Notes under the pieces: model-generated
Database searches by the model: none
Told to the model about the DNA's origin: nothing
The model's input: the letters and a program-made list of their open reading frames with translations, nothing else
Made by a program: the position numbers and the translations under genes
Assembly (NCBI GenBank): GCA_022776445.1
Contig: JALFHZ010000002.1
Span: forward strand, 1 to 34,188
Reading direction: 5' to 3'
Source: Lachnospiraceae bacterium
GTDB lineage: Bacteria > Bacillota > Clostridia > Lachnospirales > Lachnospiraceae
Length of the DNA: 34,188 nt
Shown here: positions 10,472 through 18,130 of the stretch, in pieces
Position numbering within the stretch: the first letter of the stretch is position 1
Layout: each line of letters opens with the position of its first letter

Positions 10472-11788
10472 CTACTGTCTCAGAAGGCTGTTCACCTCTC
10501 TCTGTAATTTCAGCAGCCCGTTGTCCAGTGCCACATCACCATGAAGCATCCGGCTGATTTCTCCATCCGCAAGGTCCATCGCAGACTGATACAATCGAAA
10601 ATTCGGCGTAGCCGCTGCCTCCTCCATCACCTGTCTGATAATCGTGACATCCATATTGCTGCTTCCCGGTGTGTCCTCACCCAGAATATCCTGAAGCGCA
10701 TCCGATTCCGCGGCTTTCCGAAGCACCGGCATTCCCTGAGATGCCTCAAGCAGCTGCACCTGGGTTTCTTCACTATGGCACAATTCTTTCAGAAACTCCC
10801 ACGCCAGCGTCTCCTGCCTGCTTCTGCTGCTGATTCCCATCAAAAGTGTATCCAACTCAGTCCTGCCTCCTCCATCCGGCCCGGACGGCATCCGGATACA
10901 GTCCCATTCAAAGTCAGAATATTTCTTAATTCTCCACGGATACGGCTTATACGTCCGATAATCGGAAAATGCCAGCGGCCGGAATGCAACATTGCCCCTG
11001 TCAAACTCTTTCGCGGTAACCAGATATCCTTCATTCGCAGCATTCAGTTCCTTGACAAACCGCACTGCTGTTTCCACTTTCGAATTGCCGAAATAACTTG
11101 TCCTTCCTGCTTCATCAAACAGCACTGCCCCATTTGCATTTGCCGCTTCTTTCCATCCGTAATCATAACAGCCATACTGATCAATACTCCCATCGCCATC
11201 CGTATCCTTTGTAACCTGACGGCAGACAGACAAAAATTCCTCCCATGACCAGTTGTCCTCCGGAATGGAGATTCCCTCCCGTTCAAGGAGCGTCTTATTC
11301 ACAAACATCAGCGTCGGGACACTTTCATAAGGCAGGGCATACTGAATTCCACGAATTTTCCCTGATTCGTATGCTCCCTGATAATAATCCTCGGGCTGAA
11401 ACCCGTCATCCTGTTCTGCCAGTCCATCCAGCTTCTTCAACACTCCCAGAGAGGCAATCGTATCAAACTCCCCTGCCGGTATCATAAACACGTCCGGCTC
11501 CGTTCCCATTACAATCTGCTCAGCCAGCCATTCCGGATAATCCTCCTTCCGGATTCCACTGGTGTATTCCACCTGCACGCCGGGATGTGCCGCCTCAAAC
11601 CGCTGAATCGCTGCATCAATAACCTCATAGCAGTTTCCGGTGGGAACCTCCCAGTAGCTCCCCGCAAGCATACCGAAACGGAGAATGCGTCCGGAATTTC
11701 GCTCCCAGACACATCGGTATGCCGCTGCTGCCAGAACAGCTGCGGCTATCATAATCATCCATACCGTCTGTTTCCTGCCATTCTTCAT
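10472..11788 (-). CDS. Extracellular solute-binding protein, family 1 (orphan)
   Basis: Sugar-type ABC binding protein (SBP_bac_1 fold), 438 residues. It has an N-terminal hydrophobic segment (residues about 8-24) and typical features such as GTEPDVFMIPAGEFD, YALPYESVPTLMFVNK and a DTDGDGSIDQYG loop that resembles a calcium site. The segment ends in AAAAYRC, which is a poor lipobox, so the protein may stay anchored by an uncleaved helix. No ABC permease or ATPase gene is nearby. It lies 18 bases after a response regulator gene and in the same operon as a histidine kinase, so it may present sugar to the sensor rather than feed a transporter (inference). The ribosome site is GAGGGGA. Confidence 0.88.
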   Translation of the reverse strand: MKNGRKQTVWMIMIAAAVLAAAAYRCVWERNSGRILRFGMLAGSYWEVPTGNCYEVIDAAIQRFEAAHPGVQVEYTSGIRKEDYPEWLAEQIVMGTEPDVFMIPAGEFDTIASLGVLKKLDGLAEQDDGFQPEDYYQGAYESGKIRGIQYALPYESVPTLMFVNKTLLEREGISIPEDNWSWEEFLSVCRQVTKDTDGDGSIDQYGCYDYGWKEAANANGAVLFDEAGRTSYFGNSKVETAVRFVKELNAANEGYLVTAKEFDRGNVAFRPLAFSDYRTYKPYPWRIKKYSDFEWDCIRMPSGPDGGGRTELDTLLMGISSRSRQETLAWEFLKELCHSEETQVQLLEASQGMPVLRKAAESDALQDILGEDTPGSSNMDVTIIRQVMEEAAATPNFRLYQSAMDLADGEISRMLHGDVALDNGLLKLQREVNSLLRQ

Positions 11789-11806
11789 ATCTGTCCCCTC
11801 ATTTTG

Positions 11807-12490
11807 TTACATTTGTTCCAGATTCCTTGTAGTAACGCCTGTCTGAACCGCCCAGATTGCAAGCTGCGTACGATCCCGCAAATTCAGCTTGCTCAAAATG
11901 GAACTGAGCGCATTGCGAACTGTTCCTTCAGACAAATTCAGCTCCTGTGCGATCTCCTTGTTGGATCTGCCGTATCCCACCTGTTGGATTACCTTCCACT
12001 CCGTTCTGCTGATCTCACTCACGTTGCGGTCATCGACCTCAATCGTATAATTTCCCTTTGCCATCTGTGAAAACAGACGCACCACCTTAACGGCTATATC
12101 CGGGTTAATCATGGCTTTTCCGCCGTATACCGTACGAATCGCCGATGACAGCTCCGCCATGGACACCCCCTTCAGCAGATATCCGCTGGCTCCATATTTC
12201 AGCGCATTATACACATACTCATCATCATCAAAAGTGGTCAGAATAATAATCTTGATCTGCGGATAGTTTTCCTTGATAATCTGCGTACAGGAAACACCAT
12301 CCATCTCCGGCATCCGCACATCCATCAGGATGACATCCGGTTTTGCCGCCCTGACAGAACGTATTACCTCACGGCCGTTTGCCACAGTGTCAATGACTTC
12401 CATATCCTGGTTGGCAGAGAGCACAATTTTCAGGCTGTCCCGAATCAGTTCCTGGTCATCTGCTATCGTAATCTTGATTGTTTCTTTCAT
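11807..12490 (-). CDS. NarL/FixJ-family response regulator
   Basis: DNA-binding response regulator, 227 residues. The receiver domain (about 5-120) has the acidic pair Asp11-Asp12, phospho-acceptor Asp57 in VILMDVRMP, and Lys in GYLLKG. The C-terminal LuxR-type HTH (about 158-220) contains GRSNKEIAQELNLSEGTVRN. It starts 3 bases after the histidine kinase stop with AGGA upstream, so the two are a cognate pair. Likely targets are the PTS operon upstream or this operon itself, but no binding site could be assigned. Confidence 0.95.
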   Translation of the reverse strand: MKETIKITIADDQELIRDSLKIVLSANQDMEVIDTVANGREVIRSVRAAKPDVILMDVRMPEMDGVSCTQIIKENYPQIKIIILTTFDDDEYVYNALKYGASGYLLKGVSMAELSSAIRTVYGGKAMINPDIAVKVVRLFSQMAKGNYTIEVDDRNVSEISRTEWKVIQQVGYGRSNKEIAQELNLSEGTVRNALSSILSKLNLRDRTQLAIWAVQTGVTTRNLEQM

Positions 12491-12493
12491 CTG

Positions 12494-13798
12494 TTATCCT
12501 TTCTCCTCTCCCCATCGGATGGGAATTCCCGCAACAATCAGGAATCCGTCCTCACCATTATATTCCAGAGTCCCATTCAGGAGACTCAGACGTTCTTTCA
12601 TATGTTTCAGACCGAAGCCTTCTTTCATCTCCCCACATCCGACCCCATTGTCCTTCACCGTAATGGTCAGCCATGCATTTTCTTTTGTGATCGTAATCCA
12701 TATTTTATCTGCATGCCCATGACGAACCGCATTGGTAGTTGCTTCCTGTATCACACGATAGATAACTTCTTCCTCATCCTCATGAAATTGAAACGGCTTC
12801 ACCTGATTTTGAAACATCACCTTTACGCCTGACGTTGCCGCCAGATTTTCCAGCATCCCGGTAATCGCATCTTCCAGTTCCAGTTTTTCCAGCGCATCCG
12901 GTCTCAGCTTTCTGACCGAACGCCGGACATCTGTGATTCCCTGTCTTGCAACATCACCGATTTTCTCCAGCTGTTTTTTGGTAGCTTCCGTTGAAATGTC
13001 TATGGTCATAAGGCATGCATCCACCCCTGCCACAATTCCGGTCAGCGCATGCCCCAGTGTATCATGAATCTCTCTGGCCAGACGATTGCGTTCCCGCGTC
13101 TCCGCATTGCGTTCTGCCTCTTCGGCATACAGCTTCAGCTTCCGGTTGGCCTCTTCCAGCTGCTCGTTCAGATTCTGGATACGCTCTCGCTCCTGATACT
13201 CTCCCTGGATCAGCATCGTCAGATACAGAATAAACAGCACCAGATTCAGGGACCGGAATATGCTGACTGTTCCGCGAATCATGGCCTGGATTCCCGTGCT
13301 GAAGCAAAAGATGAACGTATCCAGCGGAATCATGGAAAAATGGATTCCCATCAGATTATAATCCAAAATGGTATACAGCCCGATAATCGCACTTCCCATC
13401 ACGAACTTCTGGCGGCTTCCTTTTTGCCCGCGCACCATATCCGCTACTACCAACAGCACCAGACCATTATAATTCATGTTCATCGCAACGGAAGAGCCAA
13501 TACAGAACAGCACCTCCAGAAACAGAATCACATTTCTGATCTCCCGTTCCCTCTGATCGCATGTCTGGCCAAGGCAGCTGAAGAATACCAGACTGAAATA
13601 ACAGATAACCGCAACAGCCATCATCAGCTCCGGCTGCCATGGCCGTCTGCCGATCATGCGCAGAAACTGTCCCGCATACATGGTATCCACAATTTTAAAC
13701 ATGCTGTACATCATAATTCCCGATACAAAACATACCGCTGCAAGATTCAGTCCATAAATGATCTGCTGCAGCTTCGTAATCACACACTCTTTGCTCAT
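12494..13798 (-). CDS. NarL-type sensor histidine kinase (HisKA_3)
   Basis: Membrane histidine kinase of 434 residues. Roughly the first 200 residues form several hydrophobic helices without a recognisable extracellular sensing domain. A coiled coil (about 200-235) leads to the HisKA_3 motif RLAREIHDTLGHAL (His245) and a HATPase domain with EATTNAVRHG and DNGVG. The start at 13796-13798 is 6 bases after AGGG; another ATG two codons earlier is possible. The lack of a large external domain, and the sugar-binding lipoprotein gene 15 bases upstream, suggest the lipoprotein supplies ligand sensing, as in known LytS-type systems with a xylose-binding partner (inference). Confidence 0.94.
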   Translation of the reverse strand: MSKECVITKLQQIIYGLNLAAVCFVSGIMMYSMFKIVDTMYAGQFLRMIGRRPWQPELMMAVAVICYFSLVFFSCLGQTCDQREREIRNVILFLEVLFCIGSSVAMNMNYNGLVLLVVADMVRGQKGSRQKFVMGSAIIGLYTILDYNLMGIHFSMIPLDTFIFCFSTGIQAMIRGTVSIFRSLNLVLFILYLTMLIQGEYQERERIQNLNEQLEEANRKLKLYAEEAERNAETRERNRLAREIHDTLGHALTGIVAGVDACLMTIDISTEATKKQLEKIGDVARQGITDVRRSVRKLRPDALEKLELEDAITGMLENLAATSGVKVMFQNQVKPFQFHEDEEEVIYRVIQEATTNAVRHGHADKIWITITKENAWLTITVKDNGVGCGEMKEGFGLKHMKERLSLLNGTLEYNGEDGFLIVAGIPIRWGEEKG

Positions 13799-13813
13799 AC
13801 TCATCCCTGCTTT

Positions 13814-14788
13814 TCACTGCCATCCATCGTTTCCATACTGATCCAGATTTTCTCTGGTAATCAATTCCGTCTCAATCCGCACCACCGGTTCAGTCTGCTT
13901 TCCATCCAGTATTTCATAAATCGTTTCTGCCGCTGCCCGGCCAATCTGTCTCGGGAACTGTGCTGCTGACGCTTCCATGATTCCTTCCTTGATCATGGAC
14001 TTTCCATCCGGGGAACCATCGACTCCATAGACTGCTATCTGCCCGGTCTGACCGTTTTCCTTCAGTGCTGCCATAGCACCCATTGCCGCCAGATCATTCA
14101 GACACATCACCACATCCGCCTGCGGATATGCCTTCAACAGCTTTTCCATCACCGGCATTGCCAGCTCCAGCTGCCCCAGGCAGTCTTCCTCCGCCAGAAT
14201 GTGAAATTCCCCATGCCCCGCTATCGCGTCCTTGAATCCCTGAATCCGGTCGATACCTGACTTGGCTGCGCTGTGAGTCAGGATCAGAATATTTCCTCCA
14301 TCCTGCTCTGCAAGCAGATGCTCAGCGCACTGTACTCCTGCCTGATAATTGTCGGAAAGAACCGTGCAGGAAACCATCTGTGCTTCATATACATCACTGT
14401 CCACAACGATAATCGGAATTCCCGCTTCCGCCACTTCCTCAATTGCCGGTCCTATGGATTTCCAGTCCACGGGATTGATAAAAATTCCATCTACTCCCCG
14501 TTCGATCATCTCCCGTACCTGCGCAATCTGTTTTTCTACATCCAGAGCCGGATCACGCGTAATGAGAACATCTCCGCGTGCCTCCAGAACGTTGCGAATC
14601 TCATCATCAATAATCTCATAAAACGGATTATTCATCGTCATGTACGTTGCTCCAAACCGATGCGCTCTGTACGTATCCGTCTTCCATGGCAACCGGCCAT
14701 CTGCAAAATACAGGCACGCAGTCAAAACGATTCCTGACAACACCATAAATATCAGGGCAGCAATACCCTTTTTCTTCCGCTGACCCAT
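13814..14788 (-). CDS. Sugar-binding lipoprotein (Peripla_BP_4/RbsB-like)
   Basis: Periplasmic-binding-protein-fold lipoprotein, 324 residues, predicted on the outer face of the membrane. From the ATG at 14786-14788 (7 bases after AGAGGG) the leader is MGQRKKKGIAAL... with a good lipobox LTAC (Cys25). In-frame ATGs further upstream lack ribosome sites and would spoil the leader. The body has hallmarks of sugar-binding proteins related to RbsB: ERGVDGIFINPVDW, AGIPIIVVDSDV, NDLAAMGAMAALKENG and VYGVDGSPDGK. It is the first gene of the sensing operon and precedes the kinase gene, with no transporter gene alongside. A weak promoter is possible in the AT-rich 14820-14890 but was not resolved. Confidence 0.9.
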   Translation of the reverse strand: MGQRKKKGIAALIFMVLSGIVLTACLYFADGRLPWKTDTYRAHRFGATYMTMNNPFYEIIDDEIRNVLEARGDVLITRDPALDVEKQIAQVREMIERGVDGIFINPVDWKSIGPAIEEVAEAGIPIIVVDSDVYEAQMVSCTVLSDNYQAGVQCAEHLLAEQDGGNILILTHSAAKSGIDRIQGFKDAIAGHGEFHILAEEDCLGQLELAMPVMEKLLKAYPQADVVMCLNDLAAMGAMAALKENGQTGQIAVYGVDGSPDGKSMIKEGIMEASAAQFPRQIGRAAAETIYEILDGKQTEPVVRIETELITRENLDQYGNDGWQ

Positions 14789-14904
14789 ACTCATACCCTC
14801 TGCTTCCTCGTGATTCATCCAATCTGTGTTCCGATTCCATTTTAACATGTTGTCTTTATTTTTTAAAGAAAACCTGTTAAAACACTTTGATAATACGGAA
14901 AACA

Positions 14905-14930
14905 GGGAGCCACGCTTCGTCGTGTCTCCC
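14905..14930 (-). terminator. Terminator of the mannose-type PTS operon
   Basis: Ten-base arms (14905-14914 and 14921-14930) with one mismatch and a 6-base loop, followed on the minus strand by TGTTTTCC. It lies 7 bases past the stop of the small membrane protein gene. Confidence 0.7.
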
Positions 14931-14937
14931 AGCCTTC

Positions 14938-15219
14938 CTATATCTCTGAAGCTGCTTTCAGAATATTCTCAACATTTCTTTTGCCATTTTTTCTGCCCAC
15001 CTGGATGAGAAATGCAGCGCTTCCGGCAATCACGGTTAGTATAATACCAAATACTCCCCTCAGAATACTGAATTGTATTACCAGGCTCCAGAAGCACAGC
15101 AGGATTCCCAGAGTCATCAGAGATATCGCAAATCTCCACCAGACACCAAGGCGTCCTATCGCCTCTGTCTGCATTCTTGCTTCTTGAATCAACATCCTCT
15201 TTCTTGCATCCGACATCAT
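14938..15219 (-). CDS. Small two-helix membrane protein of unknown function
   Basis: 93 residues, not recognised as a named family. Two hydrophobic segments (about 27-50 and 53-72) are joined by a very short turn (SILRG), flanked by a charged N terminus (MMSDARKRMLIQEARMQTE) and a basic, polar C terminus (GRKNGKRNVENILKAASEI). It follows the PTS IID gene by 22 bases and ends just before the operon terminator, with AAGGAG and AAGGATGAG upstream, so it is the last gene of the PTS operon. It could be an accessory or regulatory partner of the permease (inference). It is not an evident DUF956/ManO homologue. Confidence 0.75.
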   Translation of the reverse strand: MMSDARKRMLIQEARMQTEAIGRLGVWWRFAISLMTLGILLCFWSLVIQFSILRGVFGIILTVIAGSAAFLIQVGRKNGKRNVENILKAASEI

Positions 15220-15241
15220 TTCTCATCCTTCTCCTTCTTGA

Positions 15242-16054
15242 TTAGTAAGACAGACCTGGATCAAAGAATCCCAGCAGTACACCAACAAATGCAATCGCTA
15301 CCAGAATCAGCATGACGAGTGTGGGGGAAATTTTCTTTTTCGTCATCAGCCACCAGCAGAAAATTACGGTGCCTGCCGAAAGCAGCTTCGGATATACCGA
15401 ATCAAATGTACTCTGCAGATTAATTACGCCCGGAATCTGAAAAGAGGTCGTAACATTAATCCAGCTTGCTGCTACAGCACCAATTACCATGGTACCAATC
15501 ATGATGATAGAATCTCGGATTGCCTGTGCCTGCTCACCAACGAGCATTTCCACAGCTTTTCCGCCCATTTCATAGCCTTTGAAATACGCAAACTTCATTC
15601 CAAAGAACATCAGGGCATTCCACACAATGATGTAGAAAATTGCACCCAGCGGAGATCCGTTTCCGGAAAGACCAAGTCCAATACCCAGCAGAATCGGAAT
15701 CAGAGTTCCTACGATCAGAGAGTCACCGATTCCGGCCAGAGGTCCCATCAGACCTGCACGAATACCATTGATGGTCTCACCATCAATCGGCTCACCATTC
15801 GCCTTTGCCTCCTCCAGACCGGCAGTCATACCGACTACCAGAGTACCAATCTGCGGCTCGGTATTGAAGAATGCCGTGTAAGTCTGCAGTGCCTCCTTCT
15901 GCTCTTCCTTCGTATCATACAGTTCTTCTATAATCGGAAGCATGGAACACAGATAACCAAAGGTCTGCATATGCTCCTGAGAGAAGCAGGTCAGATGACC
16001 ATAAAACCAGGACAAGAAAGATTTATTTAATGTTTTCTGTGATAATTTTTTCAT
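15242..16054 (-). CDS. PTS mannose/fructose/sorbose family IID component
   Basis: Membrane subunit of a mannose-family phosphotransferase permease, 270 residues (ManZ type). The N-terminal half is amphipathic with SWFYGHLTCFSQEHMQTFGY and the family signature GIRAGLMGPLAGIGDSL. Several C-terminal membrane segments follow. The ATG at 16052-16054 is 9 bases after AGGAGG and one base after the IIC stop; that ribosome site is written in the acidic C-terminal codons of IIC, so the two are tightly coupled. It acts with IIC as the sugar channel; substrates of this family include mannose, glucose, fructose, sorbose and N-acetylated sugars. Confidence 0.95.
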   Translation of the reverse strand: MKKLSQKTLNKSFLSWFYGHLTCFSQEHMQTFGYLCSMLPIIEELYDTKEEQKEALQTYTAFFNTEPQIGTLVVGMTAGLEEAKANGEPIDGETINGIRAGLMGPLAGIGDSLIVGTLIPILLGIGLGLSGNGSPLGAIFYIIVWNALMFFGMKFAYFKGYEMGGKAVEMLVGEQAQAIRDSIIMIGTMVIGAVAASWINVTTSFQIPGVINLQSTFDSVYPKLLSAGTVIFCWWLMTKKKISPTLVMLILVAIAFVGVLLGFFDPGLSY

Positions 16055-16055
16055 T

Positions 16056-16898
16056 TTAAATATCCTCCTCGTCATCATCATAAGCTGAACCGTCTGCCAC
16101 TGCAGGACGTACTTTCAGCATCTGAACTTTGTAATTGATTACTGCAAAAAATCCACCGATTACCGCTGCGCCGATCAGGTTCACACCCATGCATGCCGCA
16201 AGCGTAAATCCAAAGAAGAAGGTCAGGAAATCGGTTGCCTTATTTACTACCTGTTTCAGAAGAATTGCCACGCCGACTGCCGGAAGCAGGCTTCCTACCG
16301 TGAACAGAGTTTTCATTGCAATGCCGTCCATAGGCAGATATGCCTTCATCAGATCTACCATGCTGGAGCCTGCCAGAGTGATCAGCACCGTCGGGATAAA
16401 GGAGCATACCAGATGGGAAATCCACGGAAGTCCCATATCTACGAGATACAGTTTCTTGAAATCGCCCTTTTCTACTGCTTTCCAGCCAATATGCTGCCAG
16501 ATCAGGTTCATGGTTGCGGTTCCGTAGAACAGTACAGTTCCAAGGGTACCTACTGCTGCGCCCAGAGCTGCTGCCATGTCTTTTGCAGCGGTTGAAGACG
16601 GATCCAGTCCCATGCCTTTGATTGCACAGATGGAAAGCGGAATACCGATGTAGCTGATTGCACGTACATCTGCGGAAACGGTTCCGCCCGGAGTAACCAG
16701 CGCTATGTAAATAACCTGAATAGCCGCACCGACGATGATACCCGTCTGTATGTCGCCCAGAATCAGTCCTACAACCAGACCTGCTACCAACGGACGTCCC
16801 AGTGTATAGTTACCAAATGTTGTTCCGCCTAAGCCGGGCATACTGGCCAGGCATGCACAAAGACCAAGCAAAACCGCCTGTATCATATTAATCTGCAT
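16056..16898 (-). CDS. PTS mannose/fructose/sorbose family IIC component
   Basis: Polytopic membrane subunit (ManY type), 280 residues, with multiple hydrophobic helices and the family motifs LGDIQTGIIVGAAIQVIYIA and TPGGTVSADVRAISYIGIPL. The start ATG (16896-16898) is 6 bases after GGAG; a GTG four codons upstream overlaps that site and is unlikely. The protein ends in an acidic tail, SAYDDDEEDI, whose codons also form the ribosome site of IID. It pairs with IID to carry sugar while IIB phosphorylates it. Confidence 0.95.
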   Translation of the reverse strand: MQINMIQAVLLGLCACLASMPGLGGTTFGNYTLGRPLVAGLVVGLILGDIQTGIIVGAAIQVIYIALVTPGGTVSADVRAISYIGIPLSICAIKGMGLDPSSTAAKDMAAALGAAVGTLGTVLFYGTATMNLIWQHIGWKAVEKGDFKKLYLVDMGLPWISHLVCSFIPTVLITLAGSSMVDLMKAYLPMDGIAMKTLFTVGSLLPAVGVAILLKQVVNKATDFLTFFFGFTLAACMGVNLIGAAVIGGFFAVINYKVQMLKVRPAVADGSAYDDDEEDI

Positions 16899-16918
16899 AA
16901 TATTCTCCACCCTTCGTG

Positions 16919-17413
16919 TTATTTAAATCCAAACTGTCCTCTGAATTTTGTCCAGTTGCCGATAGCCTCTTCTTTCAATAATGCAAACTCAACGCTGTAG
17001 CCCTTCTGCATGATTGCTTCCAGAGCTTCTGCTTCTTCCTGCGTAATGGACTGGTTATTGCCCAGTTTGGTCGCTCCCGGTCTGTCATTGCATGGTCCGA
17101 TGATGACCGTCTTAATTCCCGGCTGGAATCCCTGATCTACCAGAATTCTCTTCATATCGATCGGATTTTTTGTAATCAGGAAATACCGGTCCTTACTGTC
17201 CAATACCTTCTGACATTTTGCTTTCCACTCATCCATCGTCCACACAAAGGTTTTCTTTCCGGATGCACTTTTATATGCTGCCTTTAATACCGGATTGCTT
17301 GCCGCCAGATCATTGACCGCAACCAGTCCGTCGCACGGATACTCCAGTGCCCATCTGGTACAGGTCTGGCCATGAATCATACGATCATCTACTCGAATAA
17401 AAGATACTGACAT
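16919..17413 (-). CDS. PTS mannose/fructose/sorbose family IIB component
   Basis: Cytosolic phosphocarrier, 164 residues, the normal length. The active-site histidine is His14 in the conserved IRVDDRMIHGQ. It passes phosphate from IIA to the incoming sugar. The ATG at 17411-17413 is 8 bases after AAGGAGG and fits family N termini; upstream in-frame starts would add a leader overlapping the IIA gene. Here IIA and IIB are separate genes, unlike the fused ManX of E. coli. Confidence 0.95.
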   Translation of the reverse strand: MSVSFIRVDDRMIHGQTCTRWALEYPCDGLVAVNDLAASNPVLKAAYKSASGKKTFVWTMDEWKAKCQKVLDSKDRYFLITKNPIDMKRILVDQGFQPGIKTVIIGPCNDRPGATKLGNNQSITQEEAEALEAIMQKGYSVEFALLKEEAIGNWTKFRGQFGFK

Positions 17414-17432
17414 ATTCATTTCCTCCTTAAAT

Positions 17433-17864
17433 TTAAATATCGCTTTCTTCCTCGTCATTCAATTCCAGCTGCATTTTCTGAATGGCATTCTGGGATTCCT
17501 GAATCAGACTTGCCGTCAGCCCCTCTTCATCCAGCACATCCTTCATCATGGAAGCTGTCAATGCCATCGGGAGATTCATTCCTCCAAATGCGATGGTCCG
17601 GTTTAAAATTCCCTTCTGCGATAACACATCCAGCGCATTGGTCAACGGAGAGCCGCCGATGATATCCGCAAGCAGAATAATCTCATCCTCTTCTGTCACA
17701 GATGCTATTGTCGCTTCAAAACGCTTCACAAAATCATCTTCCCCCATTCCATCTTCCATGCTTGCACTCAGAATATCTTCCCGTTCTCCTCCGGCCAGCA
17801 TTTTCAGCACGCTGTGAAGTCCCGGTGCAAATGTGCCATGGCTGACTAACACCACATACTTCAT
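17433..17864 (-). CDS. PTS mannose-family IIA component
   Basis: Cytosolic phosphocarrier that accepts phosphate from HPr, 143 residues. The active site is His9 in VLVSHGTFAPG, and LADIIGGSPLTNA is the second conserved segment. The C terminus is acidic (LNDEEESDI). It is the first gene of the PTS operon. The ATG at 17862-17864 is 7 bases after AAGGAGG. An extended -10 promoter candidate (17900-17905) lies close upstream. Confidence 0.95.
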   Translation of the reverse strand: MKYVVLVSHGTFAPGLHSVLKMLAGGEREDILSASMEDGMGEDDFVKRFEATIASVTEEDEIILLADIIGGSPLTNALDVLSQKGILNRTIAFGGMNLPMALTASMMKDVLDEEGLTASLIQESQNAIQKMQLELNDEEESDI

Positions 17865-17899
17865 ACCTTAACCTCCTTGTATTTCCTTTCGATGATCCT

Positions 17900-17905
17900 A
17901 TTGTA
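17900..17905 (-). promoter_or_regulatory. Candidate extended -10 of the mannose-type PTS operon
   Basis: Minus strand TGATACAAT gives an extended -10 (TG-n-TACAAT). No good -35 is seen. No sigma-54 -24/-12 element was noticed, although many mannose-PTS operons use one. Confidence 0.4.
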
Positions 17906-17936
17906 TCAATTGCGGATCCGGAAAACATCTGTCGAA

Positions 17937-17987
17937 TGTCATGACTTTTCTGCCGATTGTATGACATTTGTCATATGCCGCATGACA
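17937..17987. promoter_or_regulatory. Cluster of TGTCAT/ATGACA half-sites in the divergent PTS-aldolase region
   Basis: Half-sites are at 17937-17942, 17961-17966, 17969-17974 and 17982-17987; the middle two form the palindrome ATGACATTTGTCAT. Another copy is at 18071-18076. This is a possible operator for a dimeric regulator; the protein is unknown. Confidence 0.45.
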
Positions 17988-18017
17988 AACGTAAAAACTG
18001 TATATTCTGATATTTCA

Positions 18018-18046
18018 TTGCAATTTCTCCATCCGTATTATATGAT
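18018..18046 (+). promoter_or_regulatory. Threonine aldolase promoter
   Basis: -35 TTGCAA (18018-18023), 17-base spacer, -10 TATGAT (18041-18046). The -10 is followed by GATACCAGGGTC, almost the same as in the promoter at 21612-21640. Confidence 0.6.
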
Positions 18047-18130
18047 GATACCAGGGTCCCAGGGTAATGTATGACATGCGGAGCAATCCGTGTTTCATAG
18101 GAGAATCGACACAAAGGAGGCTTTACACCC

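Noticed and set aside
17865-18130. Sigma-54 promoter for the mannose-type PTS
   Set aside because: No TGGCAC-N5-TTGC element was found in the region, and no LevR/ManR activator gene is present.
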